This document shows, one piece after another, positions 34,786-44,000 of a DNA stretch of 64,000 nt (positions are counted from its first letter, which is position 1; the number at the start of each line of letters is the position of its first letter). The stretch is taken from NCBI GenBank assembly GCA_019459525.1, contig JAIBEY010000084.1, positions 31,358 through 95,357 on the forward strand, read 5' to 3'. Below the pieces are notes generated by a model. It did no database searches. It worked only from the letters and a program-made list of their open reading frames with translations, and had not been told where the DNA came from. Position numbers and translations under genes: made by a program. This DNA is from Prolixibacteraceae bacterium. Its GTDB lineage: Bacteria > Bacteroidota > Bacteroidia > Bacteroidales > Prolixibacteraceae.

Positions 34786-35499
34786 ATGGAACAACTTAAA
34801 ACATTTTTCTCCGGAAAATCCATCACTAAAGTGTTGGATATCGGCACCGGAAACGGAGATTTTATCAAATTAATCAGCCCCGATTTTCCTGGAAACGTGC
34901 ACATTACAGGTATTGATCCGAGCAACGAAGCCCTGGAAGAAGCACGCAAGGGAAATGCTTCAGCCAATGTTGAATTTATCCGGATGGAAGGCGAAAAGCT
35001 GGATTTTCCGGATCAAAGTTTTGATGTGGTTTGTTTGTCGAACGCGATGCACCATTTGGCAAATACACAAACAACCTTCGCGGAAATGAAACGGGTAGTC
35101 AAAAAAGATGGCTGGCTGGTAATCGCCGAAATTGTTTCGGACGGATTGAACGAAGCGCAGGAAAACCAGAAGATGCTACACCACTTCAAAAGTTATGTCG
35201 ATCGCAAATCGGGCATTACCCACCGCGAGACCTGGACCGAGGCCGAAGTTCTGGAGATAATCCGATCAAACGGTATTCATGCGATCCTCACTTTCCCGTT
35301 TAACCGAATGGATTCGCCGGTAACCGATCCTGAAAAATTGGGAACATGGATTCAGAACTTCTCCGGAAATTTGAACCAATTGGAAAATCAACCGGAATAC
35401 GCTGAAAAGGCTGTTCTTTTTGAACAATTCAAAAACCGACTCAACATACATGGGTTTCAGCTTGCTCGTCAGGTTGTAGTAATTGGGCAAGTGGAATAA
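34786..35499 (+). CDS. Class I SAM-dependent methyltransferase
   Basis: A 237-residue cytosolic methyltransferase. Motif I is VLDIGTGNGDFIKLI (near residue 17), the acidic motif II is ITGIDPSNEALEEA, motif III is FDVVCLSNAMHHLAN, followed by EMKRVVKKDGWLVIAEIVSDG. This is the UbiE/BioC-like Methyltransf_11/25 group; the acceptor is not predictable. Last gene of the dusB run, ended by a strong bidirectional terminator. Confidence 0.92.
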   Translation: MEQLKTFFSGKSITKVLDIGTGNGDFIKLISPDFPGNVHITGIDPSNEALEEARKGNASANVEFIRMEGEKLDFPDQSFDVVCLSNAMHHLANTQTTFAEMKRVVKKDGWLVIAEIVSDGLNEAQENQKMLHHFKSYVDRKSGITHRETWTEAEVLEIIRSNGIHAILTFPFNRMDSPVTDPEKLGTWIQNFSGNLNQLENQPEYAEKAVLFEQFKNRLNIHGFQLARQVVVIGQVE

Positions 35500-35551
35500 C
35501 CATTATTTTCTGGCTCCGAACCGAATAGACTTTTTCAGTTTTAAGAAAAGC

Positions 35552-35587
35552 AAGAAGGGGTTTCGTTTTGAACGAAACCCCTTCTTT
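35552..35587. terminator. Bidirectional terminator, methyltransferase / PiT
   Basis: Perfect 16-bp stem AAGAAGGGGTTTCGTT / AACGAAACCCCTTCTT with a TTG loop, between convergent genes. Confidence 0.92.
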
Positions 35588-35612
35588 ATGACTGAATTGC
35601 AATTACCTGCAA

Positions 35613-37874
35613 TCAGCTTTTTAGCGATTGAGTAAAATCATTTTGAATCTTCATCATATTCGAAGTGTAAATCAGGATATTTCTGGTCTCGCCCAATATG
35701 GTCATTACCAGCATACTGTTTTTTGTCCCGATTTCATTCTTCTTGATGGACTTGATCAGGTTTTTACGTGCCTCTTTATTCAGTTCAATAATCACCGACT
35801 GCTCTTTGTAAATTTCCTCCAGTTGTTCGTTGTTGTTATTGTCGAGTGTCCGAATAACCAGGTTGATGTATTTATCCACTTCGGCAACCAAACCATTTAA
35901 TTCTTTGGCCTGTATATCGGTCAATGGTTTGTGGTTGTTATCCACATGCTTATAAACCGGATCGATCAGGAAAGAAATACAATGGGCAATTTCTTTCATA
36001 TAGTCGAGAACCAGAATGTAATAATGAGTGGCCTCAACGGTGTCGGGCGAAGGTAATGCTGATATGGTTTGATAGGTATTACTTCTCTTCTTATCAAGTT
36101 TCTTCTCCAGATCGATTGATCGCTGAAGTTGTTTCCGCAAACCCTTATGATCTTCTTTGAGCAGAAGCTGGATCGTATTGCTGTACAAACTGTTGACTTC
36201 GTTTAACGTCTTTACAATTCCATTGTTGCATTTTTCGAACATTGTTTCGGCCGAAATTAAATCTTCAACCTCTTTCTCCGATTCATTTTTTTCGCTTTCA
36301 CGTTTCTTATGGGTAAGATGGGTACGGTAAAAGGCAAATACAGCTAAGCCTGCAAGTATGATTACCCCAATAGCATTGGTATATCCAAGGAATGTTGATA
36401 GCAGAAAAGCAACCGTGAAAGCCGCAAGTCCGGTAACAAACCATCCGCCAATTACGGTAAAAACACCTGTAATCCGGTAAACAGCGCTATCCCTTCCCCA
36501 GGCTCCATCAACAAGCGAGGTACTCATAGCAACCACAAACGTAACATAGGTGGTTGAAAGTGGCAGTTTAAATGATGTACCAATAGCAATCAGGATAGAG
36601 GCAACCATCATGTTTACCGCCGCCCGTACCAAATCGAACATGGGTGGGTCTGATTCCTTTTTAAGGCTATTCTCCAATTCGGTTCTGTCGAAACGACTAC
36701 TGATTTTTTCCACAATTGAAGCCGGAATGACATTACTGAAGAAAGTAGAAGTATTTACAACACGCCGAACCAGGTACCGTGAAAAAGCCGATGATCCGAA
36801 ACGCTCCGAACCTTCATCCTGACGGCTGAGTTTTAATTCGGTATCGGCAACGGTCTGTGCCTTCTTCGAAAACCATAAAGTAAGGACCATGATAACACCT
36901 GCTCCAAACAAAAAGTACATGGGCGTTTTAATTTCAGCAAGCAAATTACCCATTAATAAGTCGGATCCATGGTTGGCCACATATGTTTTATAGGCTTCAA
37001 ACCCGGCAAGTGGAACACCTATAAAATTAACCAGGTCGTTTCCGGCAAATGCCATGGCCAAGGCAAATGTTCCGGCCAATACTACAATCTTAAGAGGATT
37101 TACCTTGAAAATCCAACTGAAAACCTGTAAAAGAACTGTCCATAAAACAAAACTTCCAATAATGATTGCAATTGTATTTTTCTGTATCACCTGGTAGTTT
37201 TCATCGGTCATAAAAGAAGCATCCTTCAATCCTTTTATCAGGATAAAATAGGTAATGGCCGAAATGGCCAGGCCGCCCCACAACGATCCGTAGTATTTGA
37301 TTGTTTTTTCAGTATTAAAACTAAAAAGTAAACGACTGATCCATTGAATAACTACCCCAAAAACAAATGAGAACGCCACAGATAATAATATTCCTGAAAT
37401 GATTGCAAGTGCTTTGGACGAATTGATAAAATCACCGATTTCAGCAATTTTCTCCACACCATCAATAACGATTGTTGCGCCATCACCAACCTTAAAAAGT
37501 GCCATTCCCACCGCGGCGCCAAGCAACCCGAAGACGAGCGAGACCGTGGTTGAAGTGGGCAATCCGAAGGTGTTGAAGAAATCGAGCAGGAGCACATCGG
37601 TAAACATGACGGCCAGGAAAATAATGATCACTTCGGTAAACAGGAAATACTGCGGATGAAAAAGTCCTTTACGGGCGACCTCCATCATACCGTTGGAAAG
37701 CAGTGCACCGGCAAGAATCCCTAAACTGGCAATAATCATGATTACCCTACGTTTAGCCACTTTGGAACCAATGGCCGAGTTCAGAAAGTTAATGGCATCA
37801 TTAGCAACACCAACCATCAGATCGGAAATAGCTAAAAGAAACAGGACAGCAATAAAAAGTACATAAATACTCAT
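35613..37874 (-). CDS. PiT-family phosphate transporter fused to a PhoU-like domain
   Basis: A 753-residue inner-membrane inorganic phosphate (or metal-phosphate) transporter. The PiT signature repeats are VGVANDAINFLNSAIGSKVA with FGLPTSTTVSLVFGLLGAAVG (N-terminal half) and AGNDLVNFIGVPLAG with FKLPLSTTYVTFVVAMSTSL (C-terminal half), with about ten helices. From about residue 530 a soluble, helical tail (MFEKCNNGIVKTLNEVNSLY, LEKKLDKKRSNTYQTISAL) resembles the PhoU/DUF47 regulators that other bacteria encode separately. It is divergent from a PhoB/PhoR-like pair. The shared upstream region holds Pho-box-like repeats, so phosphate control is likely. Confidence 0.93.
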   Translation of the reverse strand: MSIYVLFIAVLFLLAISDLMVGVANDAINFLNSAIGSKVAKRRVIMIIASLGILAGALLSNGMMEVARKGLFHPQYFLFTEVIIIFLAVMFTDVLLLDFFNTFGLPTSTTVSLVFGLLGAAVGMALFKVGDGATIVIDGVEKIAEIGDFINSSKALAIISGILLSVAFSFVFGVVIQWISRLLFSFNTEKTIKYYGSLWGGLAISAITYFILIKGLKDASFMTDENYQVIQKNTIAIIIGSFVLWTVLLQVFSWIFKVNPLKIVVLAGTFALAMAFAGNDLVNFIGVPLAGFEAYKTYVANHGSDLLMGNLLAEIKTPMYFLFGAGVIMVLTLWFSKKAQTVADTELKLSRQDEGSERFGSSAFSRYLVRRVVNTSTFFSNVIPASIVEKISSRFDRTELENSLKKESDPPMFDLVRAAVNMMVASILIAIGTSFKLPLSTTYVTFVVAMSTSLVDGAWGRDSAVYRITGVFTVIGGWFVTGLAAFTVAFLLSTFLGYTNAIGVIILAGLAVFAFYRTHLTHKKRESEKNESEKEVEDLISAETMFEKCNNGIVKTLNEVNSLYSNTIQLLLKEDHKGLRKQLQRSIDLEKKLDKKRSNTYQTISALPSPDTVEATHYYILVLDYMKEIAHCISFLIDPVYKHVDNNHKPLTDIQAKELNGLVAEVDKYINLVIRTLDNNNNEQLEEIYKEQSVIIELNKEARKNLIKSIKKNEIGTKNSMLVMTILGETRNILIYTSNMMKIQNDFTQSLKS

Positions 37875-38010
37875 AGTGTAGATATTAAGATCATTTTCCG
37901 TATTAATTTACGGGGTAGAATAACCACCCTCTTTACATTCTAAATACAAACTGGCCTTATAAATCTGACAATCAATAAACTGATTTTCCACCTGGCCGTA
38001 AAATTCGCCG

Positions 38011-38043
38011 CAAAATTATAGAAATATATACGCAAAGCTCAAA
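38011..38043 (-). promoter_or_regulatory. Promoter of the PiT-PhoU gene
   Basis: Minus strand: TTTG at 38040-38043, 21-nt spacer, then TAATTTTG (38011-38018), an exact -7 match. It gives a leader of about 130 nt. Confidence 0.55.
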
Positions 38044-38093
38044 TTATAGTTAATCAAAATAGGGTACTTTCGGGTAGAATGTCACAATTAACT

Positions 38094-38136
38094 GTTTTGT
38101 AACATCCATTAATCGTTTTGTAATATCTATTGTTAA
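38094..38136. promoter_or_regulatory. TTGTAA direct repeats upstream of PiT (possible PhoB sites)
   Basis: GTTTTGTAA occurs at 38094-38102 and 38115-38123 (21 bp apart), each followed by (C/T)AT and a similar AT-rich stretch, and TTGTTAA follows at 38130. They lie about 50-95 bp upstream of the PiT promoter. Confidence 0.4.
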
Positions 38137-38310
38137 ATTAGTGTAGATTTCGATTCCATCCGTTATTCGGACCGTATCAAAGGGATATTTTCCACGTCCC
38201 CGATTTAATCATTCCTTAACTTAGCCAAACCCACAATTAAAACTCTATTTATTTGATTAATTGACGATTTAGTGATCAGAATTCATTACAGACCTGTTAA
38301 AGTAATTATT

Positions 38311-38343
38311 CTGTAATCAATATTTAATTTGATTGTAATTGTA
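38311..38343. promoter_or_regulatory. 11-bp-phased Pho-box-like array
   Basis: Three consecutive 11-bp units start at 38311, 38322 and 38333 with CTGTAAT, ATTTAAT and TTGTAAT, each followed by four AT-rich bases. This is the layout of E. coli Pho boxes (7-bp CTGTCAT-like unit plus 4 bp). It lies about 120 bp before the response-regulator gene. Confidence 0.4.
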
Positions 38344-38459
38344 AAACCGCAGCTTTGCAAAAGTAATTAAAGGATTTTAACAGATTCTCCGATTCAAATT
38401 TTAATTAACTTGGCATCAGTTAATAGCTACGGATGCAAAAACATAACAAGAAACAGATA

Positions 38460-39140
38460 ATGAGCGATACCTATAAAATACTGGTTGTTGACGATGAGAA
38501 AGATCTGTGTGAGATCCTTCAGTTCAATCTTGCAAGCGAAGGTTTTGATATCGAAGTTGCTTATTCCGGAGAAGAAGCACTGACGAAATCCATAGAACGC
38601 TTTGACCTTTTGTTGCTCGACGTTATGATGGGTGGAATGTCGGGATTTAAATTGGCCGACAAAATCAGGAAAGAACTTGGCCTATCTGTCCCGATCATTT
38701 TTTTAACTGCCCGCGAAACCGAAAACGATATGCTTACCGGCTTTAATGTGGGTGCCGATGATTACCTTTCGAAACCCTTCTCGATTAAAGAACTGGTTGC
38801 CCGGATTAAAGCAGTACTCCGTCGTGGAAAATCGGTTGAACTCAAGCCTAAGCTAATTACCGTTGACGCAATGGAGCTTGATTTAAACAGAAAATCAGTT
38901 GTTATTAACCATGATCCTGTTTTACTAACCCGTAAAGAGTTTGAAATATTGGTGATGCTCATTACAAACAAAGGCAAATACCTGAGCCGTCAGGAAATTC
39001 TCGACCGCATCTGGAGCGACGATGTGATTGTGACCGAGCGAAATGTTGACGTAAACATTGCCCGGTTAAGAAAGAAGATTGGCGATTACGGAAACTACAT
39101 CAAAGGCCGATCTGGTTACGGATACAGCTTTGAAAATTAA
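38460..39140 (+). CDS. OmpR/PhoB-family response regulator
   Basis: DNA-binding regulator of 226 residues. Receiver domain: acidic pocket VVDDEKD, phospho-acceptor Asp in LLLLDVMMGGMSG (near residue 54), Thr/Ala in IFLTARETEND and Lys in DYLSKPFSIKEL. The C-terminal winged helix has EFEILVMLITNKGKYLSRQEILDRIW and RNVDVNIARLRKKIG. The track start at 38433 adds nine residues; the ATG at 38460 (MSDTYKILVVDDEK) fits the family better. It is co-transcribed with the kinase 27 nt downstream. Position next to the PiT transporter and similarity to PhoB suggest phosphate sensing, which is inference. Confidence 0.92.
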   Translation: MSDTYKILVVDDEKDLCEILQFNLASEGFDIEVAYSGEEALTKSIERFDLLLLDVMMGGMSGFKLADKIRKELGLSVPIIFLTARETENDMLTGFNVGADDYLSKPFSIKELVARIKAVLRRGKSVELKPKLITVDAMELDLNRKSVVINHDPVLLTRKEFEILVMLITNKGKYLSRQEILDRIWSDDVIVTERNVDVNIARLRKKIGDYGNYIKGRSGYGYSFEN

Positions 39141-39167
39141 GATAGTTAACCTTTAAAAATTCGAATT

Positions 39168-40940
39168 TTGATCGTTCAGCGTACCTTCCGGAAAAGTATA
39201 TTCCTAAATTTTTTCATCATCTTTTCAATTTTTACGGTTTCTGTCCTGCTGTATCAGTACGATCGCGAAAAAGATTACCGGATAAAGCAACTCGAACTAA
39301 CACTCGATAATGTTTCAGAGGTTGCGCATCGGTATATTGAACACCGGAACATATTTGATTCCGGCGATTTCAGATCACTTGATACATTGAAAAGCCTGAT
39401 TCCCATTTCAAACACGAGATTAACGGTTTTAAATTATTCAGGGGAAGTTCTTTACGATAGTTTTGTTCCCGAATACAGCAAGCTGGAAAATCACCTCTCG
39501 CGCCAGGAAGTTCAGCAGTCCCTTAAAGAAGGGCGCGGATCTTCTATCCGGCTATCGAGTTCTACCAACCAGGAATTCTACTATTATGCCAAAGATTATA
39601 AAAATTACATCATTCGTTCTGCAGCAATTTACAACATCGAAATAAAAAACTTCCTAAAAACGGAACGGATCTTTCTGCTTTTTGCCCTTTTCCTGTTTGT
39701 ACTGATGTGGGTGTTGCTCCATTTTACCACCTTACGGTTGAGCGAATTTATAGTCAAACTCAAAGACTTTGCCCTGAAAGCCGGGAATAATGAAGACATT
39801 GAAGTGTTGGACAGCGACTTTAAGGATAATGAATTGGGAATCATTCGCAAACAGATCATTCAGATTTACGATAACCTTAAAAAGACCAAAGACGAGCTAA
39901 CCATTGAACAGGAAAAACTATACGACCACCTACAGGTACTCGACGAAGGAATTGCTATTTTTTCGCCCCAGAGGAACAAAATATTAGCGAACAGTCACTT
40001 CATTCAATTCATTAATATCATTTCGGAGGCATCGACTATAACTGCCGAAAACATTTTTCAAATACCCGAATTTGAAAGGGTCGTTAATTTTTTGGATCAC
40101 CAAATCCGGAAACAGGAACAGCCTGCCGGGAAAGAGCTGTCGCAGTTGCTCTACAATATCGAGAAGAACGAAAAATATTTCCAGATCAAATGCATCGTAT
40201 TTTCGGACGAGAGTTTTGAAATCATGATTAGTGATATTACGCGTCCCGAAAGGCGTCGGCTACTCAAGCAACAGTTGACTTCGAATATTGCACACGAGTT
40301 AAAAACGCCGCTGGCGTCCATTAAAGGATACCTCGAAACGATTCTGAACAACCCAAGTATTCCGGCAGAGAAACAAACCTATTTTATGGAAAAGGCTTTT
40401 GCGCAGTCGGAACGCCTGACTGATTTGCTTAACGACATTTCGTTGCTCAACAACATCGAAGATGCCGGAGAATTGTTTGAATTTAAGCAACTGCCACTCC
40501 GTCCGGTTATTCGTGATGTGATTGAGAACCTTCGCGTTCGTATGACACAGAAACACATAAACTGCCACGTTGAGGTAGGCTCCGAAGTAACCATCAACGG
40601 AAACGAATCGTTGCTTTTTTCAGTTTTTCAGAACCTGCTTGAAAACTCGATAAATTATGCGGGCGAAAACATCACTGTTCTTATTTCCAAATACCTGGAA
40701 GACGAGAAATACTACTACTTTAAATACTCCGATTCCGGACCTGGAATTTCAGAAGAACACCTCCCCCGTATTTTTGAGCGTTTCTACCGGGTCGATTACG
40801 GAAGATCGCGTGAAACGGGTGGTACCGGGCTGGGACTTTCGATCGTAAAAAATGCAGTCCTGCTGCATAAGGGCGAGATTTCAGCACGGAATAAAGCTGA
40901 AGGTGGTTTGGAATTTTTATTCTCCTTATCAAAAAAATGA
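39168..40940 (+). CDS. Sensor histidine kinase (PhoR-like)
   Basis: Membrane sensor kinase of 590 residues. TM1 lies near residues 9-28 (SIFLNFFIIFSIFTVSVLLYQY), then comes a periplasmic domain of ~135 residues, TM2 near 164-182 (IFLLFALFLFVLMWVLL) and a HAMP/PAS-like linker. The HisKA motif is SNIAHELKTPLASIKGY, with the His near residue 376. HATPase boxes are N in FQNLLENSINYAG, G1 in SDSGPGISEEHLPRIFERFYRV and G2 in GGTGLGLSIVKN. The start codon is TTG (no ATG before TM1), which may limit expression. It partners the preceding response regulator. The large periplasmic domain is unlike E. coli PhoR, so the signal may differ. Confidence 0.92.
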   Translation: MIVQRTFRKSIFLNFFIIFSIFTVSVLLYQYDREKDYRIKQLELTLDNVSEVAHRYIEHRNIFDSGDFRSLDTLKSLIPISNTRLTVLNYSGEVLYDSFVPEYSKLENHLSRQEVQQSLKEGRGSSIRLSSSTNQEFYYYAKDYKNYIIRSAAIYNIEIKNFLKTERIFLLFALFLFVLMWVLLHFTTLRLSEFIVKLKDFALKAGNNEDIEVLDSDFKDNELGIIRKQIIQIYDNLKKTKDELTIEQEKLYDHLQVLDEGIAIFSPQRNKILANSHFIQFINIISEASTITAENIFQIPEFERVVNFLDHQIRKQEQPAGKELSQLLYNIEKNEKYFQIKCIVFSDESFEIMISDITRPERRRLLKQQLTSNIAHELKTPLASIKGYLETILNNPSIPAEKQTYFMEKAFAQSERLTDLLNDISLLNNIEDAGELFEFKQLPLRPVIRDVIENLRVRMTQKHINCHVEVGSEVTINGNESLLFSVFQNLLENSINYAGENITVLISKYLEDEKYYYFKYSDSGPGISEEHLPRIFERFYRVDYGRSRETGGTGLGLSIVKNAVLLHKGEISARNKAEGGLEFLFSLSKK

Positions 40941-41173
40941 AACGCTGAAGCACTTATAAATTCAGCCATTTGAGACTCAGTTAGTTAATCTGAAATATTT
41001 TCTGCACAAATATAATCCCGGATTTCACCGGAATTTCGTTTATCCCAAAGCCCCATTTTTCGTTCAAATCTTTTACATGTTTGAAAGTACCTTTTAAATC
41101 ATTTCTGAATATTTTTTTTAAATTTAACAACAAGCCTTTATAGCAGTTGTTATCAATTTGAAACGATTTAAAA

Positions 41174-42589
41174 ATGGATATAATACACATTAGTGCAGAG
41201 TGTTATCCGGCCGCAAAGGTTGGTGGGTTAGCCGATGTTGTGGGTGCATTGCCCAAATATCAGTCATTGTTGGGGCATTCGGCAACCGTAATTATGCCGT
41301 TTTATCACGGGAAGTTTAGCAAGTCAAACGAGTTTACGGTTGTTTTTTCAGGTTATGCGCGGTTAGGGCACGCCAATCTGGCGTTCAACATATTAAAACC
41401 GGTAAATAATAACCTGGGCTACGACCTGTTTTTTGTTGACATTCCGGGCTTATTTGATCGCGAAAACGTGTATTCTTACCACGACGATACTGAACGGTTC
41501 ATTACCTTCCAGATTGCTACACTAAACTGGTTGAATACACTTGAAAAAACTCCTGATGTGGTACATTGTCACGATCAGCACACGGGCTTCATCCCGTTTA
41601 TGATGTCGAAGGTTCGCGAATATTCCAGGTTTGAGCAGGTTCCATCAGTTTTTACCATTCACAACGGGCAGTACCAAGGGCAATTCGGTTTCGATAAACT
41701 GTACTTTCTTCCGCCATTTCATTCTTATTTCAACGGGTTGGTCGAATGGCATAACCTGATTAATCCACTGGCTTCGGCCATCAAATGTGCATGGAGAGTA
41801 ACCACTGTTTCACCAAGTTATCTTGACGAGATTACTTATGAAATGAAAGGAATGGAAGAACTCCTTCGGAACGAAAGGGGAAAATCATACGGCATCCTGA
41901 ATGGAATTGATGTGGAGGTATGGAATCCGGAAACCGACCCAATGCTGGAACAAAACTTTGGATTAAAAACATTGGAACAAGGTAAAAAAGCATGTAAAGA
42001 TTCCCTTTGTAACCAGTTCGGACTGAACCCAGATAAACCGCTCTTTACTTTTATTGGCAGGTTGGTTGGCGAAAAAGGCGCCGACGTGCTGCCCGAAGTC
42101 ATATACAACGTCTCGAAGTATAATCCAGGCGAACAAAACATCCTTATTTTGGGTTCAGGCGAAAAACATATCGAAAACTCGTTACTGCATCTGGAGTCGG
42201 AGTTTAAAGGAAGTTATTGCTCATACATTGGCTACAACGAAAAACTATCGCATATGATTTATGCCGGGGCCGATTTCCTGTTAATGCCATCCCGTGTTGA
42301 GCCTTGTGGACTGAACCAAATGTACGCACTCCGGTATGGCACTATTCCCATTGTAAGGCGAACCGGCGGATTGCGCGATACGGTGATTGATATTGGTGAC
42401 GATGGTTTTGGTATCTGCCACGATCAATGTTCAACCTTCGATATTATCCATTCCATACAAAGAGCTAAAACGTTGTATAAAGATAAAAGAACCTTTAAAA
42501 AGGTCAGAAAAGAAATTATGCAGATTGACCATTCGTGGAACAAGGCCGCTGCAGAATATGTAGAATTATACCAATCACTTAAATTATAA
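41174..42589 (+). CDS. glgA: Glycogen synthase (GT5)
   Basis: ADP-glucose-dependent glycogen synthase of 471 residues. The N-terminal substrate motif is HISAECYPAAKVGGLADVVGALPKY (KxGGL). VVHCHDQHTGFIPF, FTIHNGQYQGQF and LNGIDVEVWNP are conserved. The C-terminal Rossmann domain has FIGRLVGEKGAD and the catalytic/retaining motif LMPSRVEPCGLNQMYALRYGTIPIVRRTGGLRDTV. It is followed after 3 nt by glgC, giving a two-gene glycogen operon without branching enzyme or phosphorylase in the window. Upstream there are about 230 nt with no evident gene. Confidence 0.95.
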   Translation: MDIIHISAECYPAAKVGGLADVVGALPKYQSLLGHSATVIMPFYHGKFSKSNEFTVVFSGYARLGHANLAFNILKPVNNNLGYDLFFVDIPGLFDRENVYSYHDDTERFITFQIATLNWLNTLEKTPDVVHCHDQHTGFIPFMMSKVREYSRFEQVPSVFTIHNGQYQGQFGFDKLYFLPPFHSYFNGLVEWHNLINPLASAIKCAWRVTTVSPSYLDEITYEMKGMEELLRNERGKSYGILNGIDVEVWNPETDPMLEQNFGLKTLEQGKKACKDSLCNQFGLNPDKPLFTFIGRLVGEKGADVLPEVIYNVSKYNPGEQNILILGSGEKHIENSLLHLESEFKGSYCSYIGYNEKLSHMIYAGADFLLMPSRVEPCGLNQMYALRYGTIPIVRRTGGLRDTVIDIGDDGFGICHDQCSTFDIIHSIQRAKTLYKDKRTFKKVRKEIMQIDHSWNKAAAEYVELYQSLKL

Positions 42590-42592
42590 TTT

Positions 42593-43858
42593 ATGAAAAA
42601 AGAAACATTAGCAATCATTCTGGGAGGTGGTCAGGGATCGAGGTTGTCCCCGCTGACCGAAAACAGATCGAAACCAGCCGTACCCATTGCCGGAAAATAC
42701 CGGTTGGTCGATATCCCCATTTCAAATTGTATTAATTCTGATATCGACCGCATTTTTGTACTGACCCAATTCAACTCGGCTTCGTTAAACAAACACATAA
42801 AAAACACTTACCAGTTTAGCTTCTTCAGCAATTCGTTTGTCGATATTCTGGCCGCCGAACAAACTCCCGACAACAAATCCTGGTTTCAGGGCACTGCCGA
42901 TGCTGTGCGCCAGTGCATGCAGCATTTTGTGAATTACGACTTTGATTATGCCCTGATCCTGTCGGGCGACCAACTGTATCAGATGGATTTCAATGAAATG
43001 ATCGAGGCCCACAAAAAGGCCGGCGCCGCAATTACCATTGCCAGCTTACCTGTTGTTGCCAAAGAAGCACCCGAATTCGGTATCCTGAAAGCAGATTCGG
43101 ATAATTTAATTACTGAATTTATTGAAAAACCGGCTCCGGAATTGTTGCCTGAATGGACCTCGGAAGTAAGCCCCGAAATGGAGCGTGAAGGCAAAATTTA
43201 CCTGGCTTCGATGGGTATTTATGTATTCAACCGCGAATTGCTGGTTCAATTGATGCAAGATAAAGAAACCAAAGACTTTGGCAAAGAGATTATCCCACAC
43301 GCCATTAAGGACCATAAAGTATTGAGCTTTCCATACGAAGGCTACTGGACCGATATCGGTAACATCGACTCGTTTTACGAAGCTAATCTTGGTTTAACCG
43401 ACGACATTCCGAAGTTTAACTTATTCGACAATTCAAAGTTAGTTTATACCCGTGCACGATTACTCCCACCTTCAAAAATTTCGGGTACTCAACTGGAAAA
43501 GACGGTCGTTTCCGAAGGCTGTATTATTCATGCCAGCCGCATAGAGCACTCGGTCATCGGAATCCGTTCGCGAATCGGGAAAGGCACCACCATTGCGCAT
43601 TCGTACATTATGGGTAACGATTTTTATCAAAACCTTGACGAGATTGATACCAACTACAACAACGGTACCGTTATGGGCATTGGCGAGAGGTGCCATTTAA
43701 ACAACTGTATTGTCGATAAAAATGTACACATCGGTAACGACGTTCGTGTAAACGGCGGGAAACATTTACCCGATTCGAACAACGCACTCTACTCGGTAAA
43801 AGAAGGAATTGTAGTCGTTAAAAAAGGCGCGGTTCTCCCCAACGGATATGTAATTTGA
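42593..43858 (+). CDS. glgC: Glucose-1-phosphate adenylyltransferase
   Basis: Makes ADP-glucose, the rate-controlling substrate of GlgA. The nucleotidyltransferase start is AIILGGGQGSRLSPLTENRSKPAVPIAGKYRLVDIPISN, with WFQGTADAVRQ, ILSGDQLYQMDF, EFIEKP (glucose-1-phosphate Lys) and YWTDIGNIDSFYEANL. The C-terminal part is a left-handed beta-helix (SVIGIRSRIGKGTTI, VHIGNDVRVNGG). Its 421 residues are typical. Terminator follows; cytosolic. Confidence 0.96.
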   Translation: MKKETLAIILGGGQGSRLSPLTENRSKPAVPIAGKYRLVDIPISNCINSDIDRIFVLTQFNSASLNKHIKNTYQFSFFSNSFVDILAAEQTPDNKSWFQGTADAVRQCMQHFVNYDFDYALILSGDQLYQMDFNEMIEAHKKAGAAITIASLPVVAKEAPEFGILKADSDNLITEFIEKPAPELLPEWTSEVSPEMEREGKIYLASMGIYVFNRELLVQLMQDKETKDFGKEIIPHAIKDHKVLSFPYEGYWTDIGNIDSFYEANLGLTDDIPKFNLFDNSKLVYTRARLLPPSKISGTQLEKTVVSEGCIIHASRIEHSVIGIRSRIGKGTTIAHSYIMGNDFYQNLDEIDTNYNNGTVMGIGERCHLNNCIVDKNVHIGNDVRVNGGKHLPDSNNALYSVKEGIVVVKKGAVLPNGYVI

Positions 43859-43885
43859 GCTTGCTGATTAGATTCAGGTTTCAAA

Positions 43886-43929
43886 AACAGCCACAACTAA
43901 TTTGTATTAGTAGTGGCTGTTTCTTTTTT
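43886..43929 (+). terminator. Terminator of glgAC
   Basis: AACAGCCAC with AACTAAT, pairing to ATTAGTA and GTGGCTGTT, followed by TCTTTTTT; the stem spans about 16 bp with one bulge. Confidence 0.85.
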
Positions 43930-43962
43930 GTAAAATGTTATGATTTTAATTCCTGAAATACA

Positions 43963-43970
43963 TATATTTG
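43963..43970 (+). promoter_or_regulatory. -7 box of the DUF6263 gene
   Basis: TATATTTG, an exact TAnnTTTG match, 31 bp before the ATG. Confidence 0.45.
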
Positions 43971-44000
43971 ATAACATAAAAACACAAACACTTATCCCCA

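Larger units (their letters stand above)
37875..38459. other. Intergenic control region between PiT and the two-component operon
   Basis: About 585 AT-rich bases with no gene. It holds the PiT promoter (38011-38043), a pair of GTTTTGTAA repeats 21 bp apart (38094-38123) and an 11-bp-phased array of TGTAAT-like units (38311-38343). The rest shows nothing clear. Confidence 0.7.

Noticed and set aside
40981-41190. 69-codon minus-strand ORF between the histidine kinase and glgA
   Set aside because: AT-rich frame running into the glgA start; no promoter or family.
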